A stretch of DNA of 64,000 bases from Pseudomonas entomophila (lineage in GTDB: Bacteria > Pseudomonadota > Gammaproteobacteria > Pseudomonadales > Pseudomonadaceae), in contig NZ_CP063832.1 in assembly GCF_023277925.1 (NCBI RefSeq), forward strand, positions 4,887,001 through 4,951,000, read 5' to 3'. The translations under genes and the position numbers were made by a program. The notes beneath the pieces were generated by a model. It was given only the letters and a program-made list of their open reading frames with translations, ran no database searches and had not been told where the DNA came from. Shown here piece after piece: positions 22,795-33,128 of this stretch. Each line of letters opens with the position of its first letter. The stretch's first letter is position 1.

Positions 22795-24267
22795 ATGAGC
22801 ACCGCCGCACAACAACAGAGCGCCGAGAACAGCGAATTCAGCATTCTCGACAGCATCATCGCCGAAACCCGACTGACCCCGGACGACGAAGCCTACGACA
22901 TCGCCAAGCGTGGTGTGTCGGCTTTCATCGAAGAACTGCTCAAGCCGCAGAACGACGGTGAGCCGGTCAAGAAGGCGTTGGTCGACCGCATGATCGCCGA
23001 GATCGATGCCAAGCTCAGCCGCCAGATGGACGAGATCCTCCACCACCCGGACTTCCAGGCCATGGAATCGGCCTGGCGTGGGCTGCAACTGCTGGTCGAC
23101 CGCACCAACTTCCGTGAAAACATCAAGATCGAGATCCTCAACGTCTCCAAGCAGGACCTGCTGGATGACTTCGAAGACTCGCCGGAAGTGATGCAGGCCG
23201 GCCTGTACAAGCACATCTACACCGCCGAGTACGGCCAGTTCGGTGGCCAGCCGGTGGGCGCGGTCATCGCCAACTACTACCTGTCGCCGAGCTCGCCGGA
23301 CGTCAAGCTGATGCAGTACGTCTCCAGCGTCTCCTGCATGTCCCACGCGCCATTCATCGCCGCTGCCGGCCCGAAATTCTTCGGCCTGGAAAGCTTCACC
23401 GGCCTGCCGGACCTGAAGGACCTGAAAGATCACTTCGAAGGCCCGCAGTTCACCAAATGGCAGAGCTTCCGTGAGTCCGAGGACGCGCGCTACATCGGCC
23501 TGACCGTGCCGCGCTTCCTGCTGCGCAACCCGTACGACCCGGAAGAGAACCCGGTCAAGTCGTTCGTCTACAAGGAAACCGTGGCCAACAGCCACGAGCA
23601 CTACCTGTGGGGCAACACCGCGTACGCCTTTGGTACCAAGCTGACCGACAGCTTCGCCAAGTTCCGCTGGTGCCCGAACATCATCGGCCCGCAGAGCGGT
23701 GGCGCGGTGGAAGACCTGCCGCTGCACCACTTCGAGAGCATGGGCGAGATCGAGACCAAGATCCCGACCGAAGTGCTGGTGTCCGACCGTCGCGAGTACG
23801 AGCTGGCCGAAGAGGGCTTCATTGCCCTGACCATGCGCAAGGGCAGCGACAACGCGGCGTTCTTCTCGGCCAACTCGGCGCAGAAACCGAAGTTCTTCGG
23901 TATCAGCGCGGAAGGCAAGACCGCCGAGCTGAACTACAAGCTGGGCACCCAGCTGCCGTACATGATGATCGTCAACCGCCTGGCCCACTACATCAAAGTC
24001 CTGCAGCGCGAGCAGCTGGGCTCCTGGAAGGAACGCACCGACCTGGAGCTGGAGCTGAACAAGTGGATCCGCCAGTACGTGGCCGACCAGGAGAACCCGA
24101 GCGCCGAAGTGCGTGGCCGTCGTCCGCTGCGCGCCGCCCAGGTGATCGTCAGCGACGTGGAAGGTGAGCCGGGCTGGTACCGCGTCAGCCTGAACGTGCG
24201 TCCGCACTTCAAGTACATGGGCGCCGACTTCACCCTGTCGCTGGTCGGCAAGCTGGACAAGGAGTAA
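22795..24267 (+). CDS. tssC: T6SS contractile sheath large subunit TssC
   Basis: The 490-residue product is TssC (VipB), the main sheath protein, with motifs such as AWRGLQLLVDRTNFRENIKIEILN and VSCMSHAPFIAAAGP. Its N-terminal helices hold the ClpV-binding interface together with TssB, allowing recycling of contracted sheath. It is followed after 6 bp by tssE. Confidence 0.97.
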   Translation: MSTAAQQQSAENSEFSILDSIIAETRLTPDDEAYDIAKRGVSAFIEELLKPQNDGEPVKKALVDRMIAEIDAKLSRQMDEILHHPDFQAMESAWRGLQLLVDRTNFRENIKIEILNVSKQDLLDDFEDSPEVMQAGLYKHIYTAEYGQFGGQPVGAVIANYYLSPSSPDVKLMQYVSSVSCMSHAPFIAAAGPKFFGLESFTGLPDLKDLKDHFEGPQFTKWQSFRESEDARYIGLTVPRFLLRNPYDPEENPVKSFVYKETVANSHEHYLWGNTAYAFGTKLTDSFAKFRWCPNIIGPQSGGAVEDLPLHHFESMGEIETKIPTEVLVSDRREYELAEEGFIALTMRKGSDNAAFFSANSAQKPKFFGISAEGKTAELNYKLGTQLPYMMIVNRLAHYIKVLQREQLGSWKERTDLELELNKWIRQYVADQENPSAEVRGRRPLRAAQVIVSDVEGEPGWYRVSLNVRPHFKYMGADFTLSLVGKLDKE

Positions 24268-24273
24268 GCGTCG

Positions 24274-24693
24274 ATGATGGAAGGTTACGGAAGCCTGTTC
24301 GAACGCCTGAGCGGCGAAGCCGACCAGCGTGCCAACTGGCGGCGTGAAGACGCCGCCATGGCTTCCGTGGCCGCTCATCTGGCGAAAATGCTCAGCACCC
24401 GTGCCGGCAGCGTGCAGACGCTCGCCGACTACGGGTTGCCGGACCTCAACGACATGCGCCTGAGTTTGCACGACGCACTCAGCCAGGCCCGCCGGGCTAT
24501 CGAGTATTTCATCGAAGCCTACGAGCCCCGCATGTCCGATGTCCGGGTGATTTCCCGACCGCGTGATCACGATCAGCTCAAGCTGGCTTTCAGTATCGAA
24601 GGCCAGCTTGAGGTGGACGGCATCAAGCGCTCTGTCAGTTTTGCCGCGCGCCTGGATGGCAGCGGGCAAGTCAGTGTCAGTCAAGGAGACTAA
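24274..24693 (+). CDS. tssE: T6SS baseplate protein TssE
   Basis: The 139-residue product is the gp25-like baseplate component, with LFERLSG near the start and the gp25 core DYGLPDLNDMRLSL (about residues 52-65) preceding the conserved EPR motif (EAYEPRMSDVRV). TssE starts sheath polymerisation. ATG 24274 and 24277 are both possible starts; AAGGAG lies at 24258-24263. Confidence 0.94.
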   Translation: MMEGYGSLFERLSGEADQRANWRREDAAMASVAAHLAKMLSTRAGSVQTLADYGLPDLNDMRLSLHDALSQARRAIEYFIEAYEPRMSDVRVISRPRDHDQLKLAFSIEGQLEVDGIKRSVSFAARLDGSGQVSVSQGD

Positions 24694-24778
24694 CGATGTC
24701 GCGCCTCCCATAAACCTGGATTTCACGAACCCTGCGCCACTGGCGGTACTCGAGATCTGAATTCAGGCGGAACGACGG

Positions 24779-26566
24779 ATGTCCTTCAACTATTACTACC
24801 AAAGCGAGCTGACGGCGCTGCGCCAGCTGGGGCGACGCTTTGCCGAACGCAGCCCGGCGCTGGCGCCGTTCCTCGGCCAGGCTGGGCGCGACCCGGACGT
24901 CGAGCGCCTGCTCGAGGGCTTCGCCTTCCTCACCGGCCGCCTGCGGCAGAAGCTCGACGATGAGCTGCCTGAACTCACACACTCGCTGATGCACCTGCTG
25001 TGGCCGAACTACATGCGTCCGCTACCGGCGTTCAGCATCCTCCAGTTCGACCCCCTGCGCCAGGCCGGCCCGGCCCTGCGGGTCGAGCGCGACACGCCGG
25101 TGGAAGGCAAGCCGATCGATGGCGTCAGCTGCCGCTTTCGCACCTGCTACCCGACCGAAGTGCTGCCGCTGCGCCTGAGCGCGCTGAACTACTCGCTCAA
25201 TGGCCAGGGCGCGCTGCTGAGCCTGCGCCTGGAGATGAACTGCGACGGCAACCTGGGGGATGTGAAGCTGAACAAGCTGCGCCTGCACCTGGCCGGTGAG
25301 CGCTACATCAGCCAGATGCTCTACCTGAGCCTGCTGCGCAGCCTGGCCGGTATCGAGCTGATGCCGCTGGACAGCCACGGCAAGCCGATGCTCAATTCCA
25401 AGGGCGAGCCGTTGCTGCTGCGCGCGCCGGCGGCCAAGGTGCACCCGGTGGGGTTCGCCGAGGAAGAGGCGCTGATCCCCTATCCACTGAACACCTTCCG
25501 CGGCTACCGCTTCCTGCAGGAGTACTTCGCCTTCCAGGACAAGTTCCTGTTCGTCGACGTGACCGGCCTGGAGGTGCTGCAGAGCCTGCCGGAGGAAACC
25601 CTCAAGCAGGTGCATGGCGTCGAGCTGCGCTTCGACATCCGCCGTGGCGAGGCCCAGCGCCTGCGCCCGACCCTGGACAACGTCAAGCTGTACTGCACAC
25701 CTATCGCCAACCTGTTCAAGCACGACGCCCTGCCAATCCGTCTGGATGGCAAGCAGGACGAATACCTGCTGCTGCCGGCCGAGCTCGACCTGGAGCATTG
25801 CGGGGTGTTCTCGGTCGATAGCGTGACCGGCTGGAGCCCCGGTGGCCTGGGCTATCAGAACTACGTGCCGTTCGAATCGTTCGAGCACGACGCCAGTTTC
25901 GACGTGCCACAGAACCGCCCGCACTACAGCATCCGCCAGCGCTCCTCGCTGCTGCACGACGGCCTGGACACCTACCTGAGCTTCGGCGTGCACCAGGCCG
26001 AATCCCACGAGACGCTGTCGATCGAGCTGACCTGCACCAACCAGAACCTGCCGCGTCGGCTCAAGCTTGGCGACATCTGCATGCTCAGCGAGGAGACCCC
26101 CGAGTTCCTCACCTTCCGCAACATCACGCCGGTCACCGCCAGCTACGCGCCGCCGCTGAACCGCGACTTCCTGTGGAAGCTGATCAGCAACATGTCGCTG
26201 AACTACCTGTCGCTGGCCGACGTCGATGCGCTCAAGGTGATCCTCGAGACCTACGACCTGCCGCGCTACTACGACCAGCACGCCGAGAAAGTCAGCCGCC
26301 GCCTGCTCGGTGGGCTCAAGTCGATCCGCCACCAGCACGTCGACCGCCTGCACCGTGGCCTGCCGCTGCGCGGCTTGCGCACCGAACTGACCATCGACCC
26401 GGAAGGCTACATAGGCGAGGGCGACTTGTTCGTCTTCGCCTCGGTGCTCAATGAATTCTTCGCGCTCTACGCCAGCCTCAACTCGTACCACGAGTTGCGG
26501 GTGAAAAGCACACAAGGGGAGGTGTACCAATGGACACCACGCATGGGCCTGCAACCGCTGCTGTAA
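24779..26566 (+). CDS. tssF: T6SS baseplate protein TssF
   Basis: The 595-residue product is TssF (VasA/ImpG), beginning MSFNYYYQSELTALRQLGRRFAERSPALAPFLG, the family signature. With TssG, TssE and TssK it forms the baseplate wedge. The gap from tssE is 85 bp. The 3' end overlaps tssG by 37 bp, indicating coupling. Confidence 0.95.
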   Translation: MSFNYYYQSELTALRQLGRRFAERSPALAPFLGQAGRDPDVERLLEGFAFLTGRLRQKLDDELPELTHSLMHLLWPNYMRPLPAFSILQFDPLRQAGPALRVERDTPVEGKPIDGVSCRFRTCYPTEVLPLRLSALNYSLNGQGALLSLRLEMNCDGNLGDVKLNKLRLHLAGERYISQMLYLSLLRSLAGIELMPLDSHGKPMLNSKGEPLLLRAPAAKVHPVGFAEEEALIPYPLNTFRGYRFLQEYFAFQDKFLFVDVTGLEVLQSLPEETLKQVHGVELRFDIRRGEAQRLRPTLDNVKLYCTPIANLFKHDALPIRLDGKQDEYLLLPAELDLEHCGVFSVDSVTGWSPGGLGYQNYVPFESFEHDASFDVPQNRPHYSIRQRSSLLHDGLDTYLSFGVHQAESHETLSIELTCTNQNLPRRLKLGDICMLSEETPEFLTFRNITPVTASYAPPLNRDFLWKLISNMSLNYLSLADVDALKVILETYDLPRYYDQHAEKVSRRLLGGLKSIRHQHVDRLHRGLPLRGLRTELTIDPEGYIGEGDLFVFASVLNEFFALYASLNSYHELRVKSTQGEVYQWTPRMGLQPLL

Positions 26567-27537
26567 GCCGGCTGAGCCGGAGCATCCGCGAGTACTCGCT
26601 GTTCCAGGCGGTGCTGCTGGTGATGGAGCAGTTGCGCGAGGCCTACCCGTACCTGGAGGACGAGGAACTCTACGACCTGGTGGAGTTTCAGGCCAACCCC
26701 AGCCTGGGCTTCCCCGGCAGCGACGTCGACCGCATCGAGTTCTTCCACGAGCACGGCCAACTGCGCGCGCGCATGCGCTTCAACCTGATCGGCCTGGTCG
26801 GTTCCAGCTCGCCGCTGCCAGCGTTTTATGGCGAGCAGGCACTAGGCGACAACGAGGACGGCAACCCGACGCGGATGTTCCTCGACCTGTTCCACCACCG
26901 CCTGCAACGTTTGCTGCTGCCGATCTGGCGCAAGTACCGCTACCGCGCCAGTTTCGAGAGCGGCGCGCTGGACGGCTTCTCGTCGCACCTGTTCGCCCTG
27001 ATCGGGCTGGGTGGCGAAGAGATTCGCCGGGCCAAGGAGCTGAACTGGAAACGCCTGCTGCCGTACCTCGGCGTGCTCAGCCTGCGCGCCCACTCGGCGG
27101 CGCTGATCGAGGCGGTGCTGCGTTACTACTTCAAGCACGCCGACCTGGTGATCGAGCAGTGCCTGGAGCGGCGCGTGGACATCCTCGAGGAGCAGTGCAA
27201 CCGCCTGGGCCTGGCCAACAGCCTGCTGGGCGAAGACGCCGTGCTGGGGGAGCGCGTGCGCGACCGCAGCGGCAAGTTCCGCATCCATATCACCCAGCTG
27301 GACTGGCAGCGCTTTCACGAGTTCCTGCCGATCGGCTTCGGTTACCAGCCGCTGTGTGCGCTGACGCGTTTCACCCTGCGCGACCCGCTGGACTACGACA
27401 TCCGCCTGGAGCTGCGCCGCGAAGAGATCCGCGAGCTGCGCATCGGCGAACAGAACGTCTGCCACCTGGGCTGGACCAGTTGGCTGGGTCGCGAGCGCGC
27501 CGATGGCGTGGTGACCCTGGGAAGCAAAATTCATTAA
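26530..27537 (+). CDS. tssG: T6SS baseplate protein TssG
   Basis: The 335-residue product is TssG (VasB/ImpH), the TssF partner in the baseplate wedge. The start at ATG 26530 lies inside tssF and is preceded by AGGGGAGGTG, a strong binding site that supports it. Family features include LVEFQANPSLGFPGSDVDRI and LPIGFGYQPLCALTRF. Confidence 0.94.
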   Translation: MDTTHGPATAAVSRLSRSIREYSLFQAVLLVMEQLREAYPYLEDEELYDLVEFQANPSLGFPGSDVDRIEFFHEHGQLRARMRFNLIGLVGSSSPLPAFYGEQALGDNEDGNPTRMFLDLFHHRLQRLLLPIWRKYRYRASFESGALDGFSSHLFALIGLGGEEIRRAKELNWKRLLPYLGVLSLRAHSAALIEAVLRYYFKHADLVIEQCLERRVDILEEQCNRLGLANSLLGEDAVLGERVRDRSGKFRIHITQLDWQRFHEFLPIGFGYQPLCALTRFTLRDPLDYDIRLELRREEIRELRIGEQNVCHLGWTSWLGRERADGVVTLGSKIH

Positions 27538-27543
27538 GGACCA

Positions 27544-30168
27544 ATGGCCATGATCAACGTAGACCTGCAACAACTCGTCCAGGCCCTGGACGCCGACAGC
27601 CGCCGCGACCTGGAGCGCTCCGCCGAGCGCTGCGTGGCCCGCGGCGGCAGCAAGATCCTGGTGGAGGACCTGCTGCTGGGGCTGCTCGAACGCAGCGACA
27701 GCCTGCTGCAGCGTGCGCTGCAGGACGCGGCAGTCGACGTCGGCGAGTTCAGCGCCGCGCTGCAGCCGAATGTCGAGCACAGCGCCACCCGCAACCCGGT
27801 GTTCGCGCCGGAGCTGGTGCAGTGGCTGCAGGATGCGTTGTTGGTTTCCAACCTCGAGCTGGGCCAGAGCCAGGTTGACCAGGGCGCGCTGATCCTCGGC
27901 CTGCTGCGTAACCCGCTGCGCTACGGCGGCAGCCGTTATCACAAACTGCTGTCGGGGCTGGATATCGAGCGCCTCAAGGGTTATGCGCTGTCGCAACAGC
28001 CGGCCGCGCCGAAGGCCGCTGGCGCGCCCCAGGGCGAGTCGATGCTGCAGCGCTTCACCCACAACCTCACCCAGCAGGCCCGTGACGGCAAGCTCGACCC
28101 GGTGCTGTGCCGCGATGCGTCGATCCGCCAGATGATCGATATCCTCGCCCGCCGCCGCAAGAACAACCCGATCGTGGTCGGCGAGGCCGGCGTGGGCAAG
28201 ACCGCCGTGGTCGAGGGCCTGGCCGCGCGCATCGTCGCTGGTGAAGTACCGCCGGCGCTGCAAGGTGTCGACCTGCTGGCGCTGGACATGGGCCTGCTGC
28301 AGGCCGGGGCCAGCGTCAAGGGTGAGTTCGAACGTCGCCTGAAAGGCGTGATCGACGAGGTCAAGGCCGCGCCGCGCCCGGTGATCCTGTTCATCGACGA
28401 AGCCCATACGCTGATCGGCGCGGGCGGCAATGCCGGTGGCTCCGACGCCGCCAACCTGCTCAAGCCGGCGTTGGCGCGTGGCGAGCTGCGTACTATCGCC
28501 GCGACTACCTGGGCCGAGTACAAGAAGTACTTCGAGAAGGACCCGGCCCTGGCCCGGCGCTTCCAGCCGGTGCAACTGCACGAGCCGACCGTGGGCGAGG
28601 CGGTGACCATCCTGCGCGGCCTGGCCCAGCTGTACGAGAAGAGCCACGGCATCTACCTGCGTGATGACGCCGTGGTTGCCGCGGCCGAACTGTCGGCGCG
28701 CTACCTGACTGGCCGCCAGTTGCCCGACAAGGCCGTCGACGTGCTCGACACGGCCTGTGCCCGTGTACGCATCAGCCTGGCTGCGGCGCCGGACAGTCTT
28801 GAACGCCTGCGCGCCGAGCTGGCCGAGGGCGAGCGTCAGCGCAACGCCTTGCGCCGCGATGCCGAGGCCGGGCTGGAGATCGACCAGGAGGCCTTCGAGC
28901 GCCTGGAGCAGCGCCTGGCTGAAGCCCATGACCAGGAGATTGAGCTGGATGCCCGTTGGGCCCGTCAACGTGAGCTGGCCGAGCAGGTGCTGGAGCTGCG
29001 CCAGCAGGTCGCCAACGCCCCCATCGAAGTGCCAGCACAAACTGAAGGCGAGGAGGGCGAGGACGCCGTTGTCGGCGAAAGCCGCGAACAGCTTCAGCAG
29101 CGCCTGGCCGAGACCCACCAAGCCCTGCTCGACGCCCAGGCCGAGGAACGCCTGGTCAGCGCCGAAGTGTGCCCGCGCCTAGTGGCCGAAGTGATCAGCG
29201 CCTGGACCGGTGTGCCGCTGAGCCAGTTGGCCCGTGAGCACAACGCCAAGGTGATCAGCTTCGCCGACGACCTGCGCGCGCGCATCCGTGGCCAGGAGCA
29301 GGCCGTGCACGCTCTCAACCGCGCCATGCGCGCCACCGCCGCAGGCCTTAACAAACCCGATGCGCCGGTGGGGGTGTTCCTGCTGGTTGGCCCCAGCGGC
29401 GTCGGCAAGACCGAGACCGCGCTGGCGCTGGCCGACCTGCTGTACGGTGGCGACCGCTTCATCACCACCATCAACATGTCCGAGTTCCAGGAGAAGCACA
29501 CCGTCTCGCGCCTGATCGGTGCGCCACCCGGCTACGTCGGTTACGGCGAGGGCGGCATGCTCACCGAAGCGGTGCGCCAGAAGCCGTATTCGGTGGTGCT
29601 GCTGGACGAGGTGGAGAAGGCCGACCCGGACGTGCTCAACCTGTTCTACCAGATCTTCGACAAGGGCGTGGCCAACGACGGCGAAGGGCGCCAGATCGAC
29701 TTCCGCAACACACTGATCCTGATGACTTCGAACCTGGCCAGCGAGCAGATCAGCGCCCTGTGCGAAAACGGTGAACGCCCGGACGCCGAGCTGCTCGAAC
29801 AGCACATCCGCCCGGTGCTCAGCCGCCACTTCAAGCCGGCCCTGCTGGCGCGTATGCGCGTAGTGCCCTACTACCCCGTGGGCGGCCCGGTGCTGCGCGA
29901 GCTGATCGAGATCAAACTGGGCCGCCTGGGCGAGCGTCTGCAACGCCGGCAACTGGCGTTCAGCCACTGCCAGGCGCTGGTCGACCACCTGGCCGAGCGT
30001 TGCAGCCAGAGCGAAAGCGGCGCGCGCCTGATCGACCACTTGATCGACAGCCATGTGCTGCCCAAGGTGGCCGACCGCCTGCTCGACGCCATGGCCAGCG
30101 GCGAGGCGATCAGCCGCGTGCACGCCACCCTCGACGCGGATGCTGGCGTGATCTGCGAGTTCGCCTGA
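27544..30168 (+). CDS. tssH: T6SS sheath-recycling ATPase ClpV
   Basis: The 874-residue product is a Clp/Hsp100 AAA+ ATPase. It has an N-terminal domain (about residues 1-150) that binds the sheath, Walker A sites GEAGVGKT (213-220) and GPSGVGKT (616-623), Walker B LFIDEAH and VLLDEVEK, and a middle coiled-coil (about 420-510). It disassembles contracted TssBC sheaths. An in-frame ATG at 27550 is an alternative start. Confidence 0.97.
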   Translation: MAMINVDLQQLVQALDADSRRDLERSAERCVARGGSKILVEDLLLGLLERSDSLLQRALQDAAVDVGEFSAALQPNVEHSATRNPVFAPELVQWLQDALLVSNLELGQSQVDQGALILGLLRNPLRYGGSRYHKLLSGLDIERLKGYALSQQPAAPKAAGAPQGESMLQRFTHNLTQQARDGKLDPVLCRDASIRQMIDILARRRKNNPIVVGEAGVGKTAVVEGLAARIVAGEVPPALQGVDLLALDMGLLQAGASVKGEFERRLKGVIDEVKAAPRPVILFIDEAHTLIGAGGNAGGSDAANLLKPALARGELRTIAATTWAEYKKYFEKDPALARRFQPVQLHEPTVGEAVTILRGLAQLYEKSHGIYLRDDAVVAAAELSARYLTGRQLPDKAVDVLDTACARVRISLAAAPDSLERLRAELAEGERQRNALRRDAEAGLEIDQEAFERLEQRLAEAHDQEIELDARWARQRELAEQVLELRQQVANAPIEVPAQTEGEEGEDAVVGESREQLQQRLAETHQALLDAQAEERLVSAEVCPRLVAEVISAWTGVPLSQLAREHNAKVISFADDLRARIRGQEQAVHALNRAMRATAAGLNKPDAPVGVFLLVGPSGVGKTETALALADLLYGGDRFITTINMSEFQEKHTVSRLIGAPPGYVGYGEGGMLTEAVRQKPYSVVLLDEVEKADPDVLNLFYQIFDKGVANDGEGRQIDFRNTLILMTSNLASEQISALCENGERPDAELLEQHIRPVLSRHFKPALLARMRVVPYYPVGGPVLRELIEIKLGRLGERLQRRQLAFSHCQALVDHLAERCSQSESGARLIDHLIDSHVLPKVADRLLDAMASGEAISRVHATLDADAGVICEFA

Positions 30169-30178
30169 GGTGGGTGTG

Positions 30179-31699
30179 ATGTTCGCGCACGTGCCGCATC
30201 CGCTGGCCTATGCCGAGTCGCTGCTGGGCACCTTCACCGACCTGGCCCGGGCGGCGGACGACCAGTGCCTGTTGCAGGCGCTGGTGCAGGCCGTGGCCGG
30301 GCTCAGCGGCTGCCCGCTGGTGCAGGTGTACCTGCTCGACCCGACCCATACCCGGCTCGGGCTCGAAGCCGCCTGGCTCGACGGCAAGCTGCTGGCGCGC
30401 GACTGCTCCAGCCTGCCGGCCGACTACAACGGCGAGCAGCTGTTGCAGTTCGCCCTGTGCCAGAACCGTGTGGTGAACATCGCCGAACTGTCCGCCAGCC
30501 TCTTTGACACCAGCTTCCTACCCTGCCAGAACACACCCTGGCAGGCGCTGCTGGCGGTGCCATTGGTGACCGCGCAGCAGCGCGTGGCCGGGGTGTTGCT
30601 GTGCGTGAACCGCGAGCGCGGCGCGTTGGAAGGCTTCGCCGACTCCCTCGGCCGCCTGGGTGGTTTCGCCATGGGCCAGTTGCAGTTGTTGCGTCGCCTG
30701 CGCCAGCCCGGGCCACAACTCCAGGCAACCAGCACAGCGCCGATTGCCGCCAGCAGCTACGGCCTGATCGGCCAGAGCCAGGCCATGCGCCAGACTTGCC
30801 AGATGATCAGCAAGGTCCTGCACAGCCCCTACACCGTGTTACTGCGCGGTGAGACCGGCACCGGCAAGGAACTGGTGTCCCGCGCCATCCACGACTACGG
30901 CCCGCGCCGTTCGGGCGCGTTCGTGGTGCAGAACTGCGCGGCCTTCCCCGAGAGCCTGTTGGAAAGCGAGCTGTTCGGTTATCGCAAGGGCGCCTTCACT
31001 GGCGCCGAGCGTGACCGCCCGGGGCTGTTCGACGCCGCCGATGGGGGCACCCTGTTGCTCGACGAAATCGGCGACATGCCCCTGGCCCTGCAGGCCAAGC
31101 TGCTGCGTGTGCTGCAGGAAGGCGAGATCCGCCCGCTGGGCTCCAACGCCACCCACAAGATCGATGTGCGCATCATCGCCGCCACCCACCGCGACCTGGC
31201 GCAGATGGTCAGCGACGGCCTGTTCCGCGAAGACCTGTACTACCGTCTGGCGCAGTTCCCCATCGAGCTGCCGCCGCTGCGCCAGCGCAACGGCGATGTC
31301 ATCACCCTGGCCCGGCACTTCTGCGACAAGGCCTGCGACTTCCTCCAGCGCAGCCCGGTGGGTTGGTCCCAGGCCGCCCTGGACCACCTCGACGGCTATG
31401 CCTTCCCCGGCAACGTGCGCGAACTCAAGGGCCTGGTGGAGCGCGCGGTGCTGCTGTGCGAAGGCGATGAGCTGGAGGTCGGCCACTTCGCCTTGAACCT
31501 GGCCGAGCCGCCACCGGAAGACAGCGAGCTGAACCTGCGCGAGCGGCTGGAGAAGGTCGAGCGCCGCCTGCTGCTCGACTGCCTGCGCAAGCACGACGGC
31601 AACCAGACCCTGGCAGCCCGCGAGCTCGGCCTGCCGCGGCGTACCCTGCTGTACCGGCTGGGGCGCCTGAACATCCAGATCGGCGATTGCGAGGGCTGA
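30179..31699 (+). CDS. Sigma-54-dependent activator of the T6SS (Sfa)
   Basis: The 506-residue product has a GAF-like sensory N-terminus (about residues 15-175), an AAA+ domain with Walker A GETGTGKE (224-231) and the sigma-54 contact motif GAFTGA (271-276), and a C-terminal Fis-type helix-turn-helix (about 470-505). It equals Sfa2 by position in HSI-II clusters. I chose ATG 30179 because GAGGTGG precedes it; GTG 30170 and 30176 are alternatives. Its likely targets are the palindromes upstream of hcp. Confidence 0.92.
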   Translation: MFAHVPHPLAYAESLLGTFTDLARAADDQCLLQALVQAVAGLSGCPLVQVYLLDPTHTRLGLEAAWLDGKLLARDCSSLPADYNGEQLLQFALCQNRVVNIAELSASLFDTSFLPCQNTPWQALLAVPLVTAQQRVAGVLLCVNRERGALEGFADSLGRLGGFAMGQLQLLRRLRQPGPQLQATSTAPIAASSYGLIGQSQAMRQTCQMISKVLHSPYTVLLRGETGTGKELVSRAIHDYGPRRSGAFVVQNCAAFPESLLESELFGYRKGAFTGAERDRPGLFDAADGGTLLLDEIGDMPLALQAKLLRVLQEGEIRPLGSNATHKIDVRIIAATHRDLAQMVSDGLFREDLYYRLAQFPIELPPLRQRNGDVITLARHFCDKACDFLQRSPVGWSQAALDHLDGYAFPGNVRELKGLVERAVLLCEGDELEVGHFALNLAEPPPEDSELNLRERLEKVERRLLLDCLRKHDGNQTLAARELGLPRRTLLYRLGRLNIQIGDCEG

Positions 31700-31782
31700 C
31701 CGGCATGACCCCGAAACTTACCCCCTTCAACCCAGGCGCGCCCGTGGCGGCGCATGCCTCATCCGTACATGGAGTCGTTCCG

Positions 31783-31923
31783 ATGTTTCACCGTCACTGG
31801 CGGGTCACGTTGCTGGCCCTGGTTACCGCGTTCGCCCTGGCAGGTTGCGGTGGCAACTACAAGTTCGACGACGACAGCTACCGCCCCCTGGGAGATCCCC
31901 AGGCCCTCAACCGTGGCAACTGA
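31783..31923 (+). CDS. Small T6SS-associated lipoprotein (OrfX-like)
   Basis: ATG 31783 (behind GGAG at 31770) gives 46 residues: a signal peptide, a lipobox (LAGC, Cys28) and about 18 mature residues (GGNYKFDDDSYRPLGDPQALNRGN). The start is set by the signal peptide; the open frame extends upstream to 31687. A small gene sits at the same place in HSI-II clusters (orfX). No function is known; a tiny envelope lipoprotein could tether or sense at the membrane complex. Confidence 0.75.
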   Translation: MFHRHWRVTLLALVTAFALAGCGGNYKFDDDSYRPLGDPQALNRGN

Positions 31924-31941
31924 GCACAAGGAGCCCTGACC

Positions 31942-33123
31942 ATGGAACTGGTTTTCGAACTGCTCGACAAACGCCAGCACGGCCGCACCGACTCGCCGAC
32001 CAAGACCTTCGGCCGCGCCGGTGGCGAGATCGGCCGGGCCAAGGACTGCCACTGGTGCATCGAGGATGACAAACGCCACCTGTCCAGCCATCACGCCCAG
32101 GTCACCTACCAGAACGGCGGGTTCTTCCTGACTGACATCAGCAGCAACGGCGTGCGCCTGGCCAGCAGCGGCGCCCAGCTGCGCAAGGGCGAGCCGTACC
32201 GCATCGAGCAGGGCGCGGTGTACCGCCTGGGTGACATCGAAGTGCGCGCGCGGCTGATCGACAGCGAGCCAGGCATGGATGTCAGCCTGGGCATGCCGGG
32301 CGGCAACATCATCCCCGACGACGCCTTCCTCGAACTCGACCCGATCACCGCGCTGGACCAGGAAGAGTCCCGCCTGCAACCGATGGACGAGCTGGCGGCC
32401 ATGGCCATGCCCGAGCCACCGGCTCGCCAGCGCGCCGACTACGCGCAGATCGACCGCGAAAGCCTGATCGTGCCGACCCTGGTGCCGGCCGTAGCCGCCG
32501 AGCCCGCGCCTGCGCCGGCCCCGCGCGAGCGCCGTGACGATGCCTTCTGGAAGCGCTTCGGCGCCGCCCTTGGCGTGGACCTGGACAACCTCGACGAGCA
32601 GGCCCGCGAAGACCTGGCGGTGCAGGCCGCCGGGCTGCTGCGCCACAGCATCGGCGGTTTGCAGCAGAGCCTGCGCACCCGCAGCGAGTTGAAGAACGAA
32701 CTGCGCCTGTCGCTGACCACCCCGCAAGGTGCCAGCCGCAACCCGATCAAGGCGCCGCTGGAAGCCGATCAGGTGCTGGGCGAGCTACTCAAGCCGCGCC
32801 GTGGCGGGCAGATGTCCGCCGAGCAGGCGGTGTCGCAAGCCTTCCGCGACCTGCAGGCGCACCAGGTGGCCATGCTCGGCGCCAGCCGCCACGCGCTACG
32901 CAGCACCCTGGAGCACTTCGCCCCGGAACAGCTGGTATTGCAGTTCGAGCGCCAGGGCCGCAGAGGTCTGTTCGGTAGCCGCTGGAAATCCTACGTGCGC
33001 TACCACCAGGCCCTGATGGGCAACGAAGACTGGAGCGAGCGCCTGCTGGCCAAGGACTTCGCCCGAACCTACGAAGAGCAGGTGCGCCTGATCGCTTCCC
33101 TTCATCACGACCCGCAAGGATGA
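31942..33123 (+). CDS. tagH: T6SS-associated FHA-domain protein TagH
   Basis: The 393-residue product has an N-terminal forkhead-associated domain (about residues 5-100; GRAGGEIGRAKDC, KRHLSSHHAQV and SSNGVRL hold the phosphothreonine-binding Gly-Arg, Ser-His and Asn) and a C-terminal helical domain shared by T6SS Fha proteins. It reads Thr phosphorylation set by the kinase and removed by the phosphatase encoded at the operon end. The middle (residues 120-200) is Pro/Ala-rich linker. Confidence 0.93.
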   Translation: MELVFELLDKRQHGRTDSPTKTFGRAGGEIGRAKDCHWCIEDDKRHLSSHHAQVTYQNGGFFLTDISSNGVRLASSGAQLRKGEPYRIEQGAVYRLGDIEVRARLIDSEPGMDVSLGMPGGNIIPDDAFLELDPITALDQEESRLQPMDELAAMAMPEPPARQRADYAQIDRESLIVPTLVPAVAAEPAPAPAPRERRDDAFWKRFGAALGVDLDNLDEQAREDLAVQAAGLLRHSIGGLQQSLRTRSELKNELRLSLTTPQGASRNPIKAPLEADQVLGELLKPRRGGQMSAEQAVSQAFRDLQAHQVAMLGASRHALRSTLEHFAPEQLVLQFERQGRRGLFGSRWKSYVRYHQALMGNEDWSERLLAKDFARTYEEQVRLIASLHHDPQG

Positions 33124-33128
33124 TTTCC

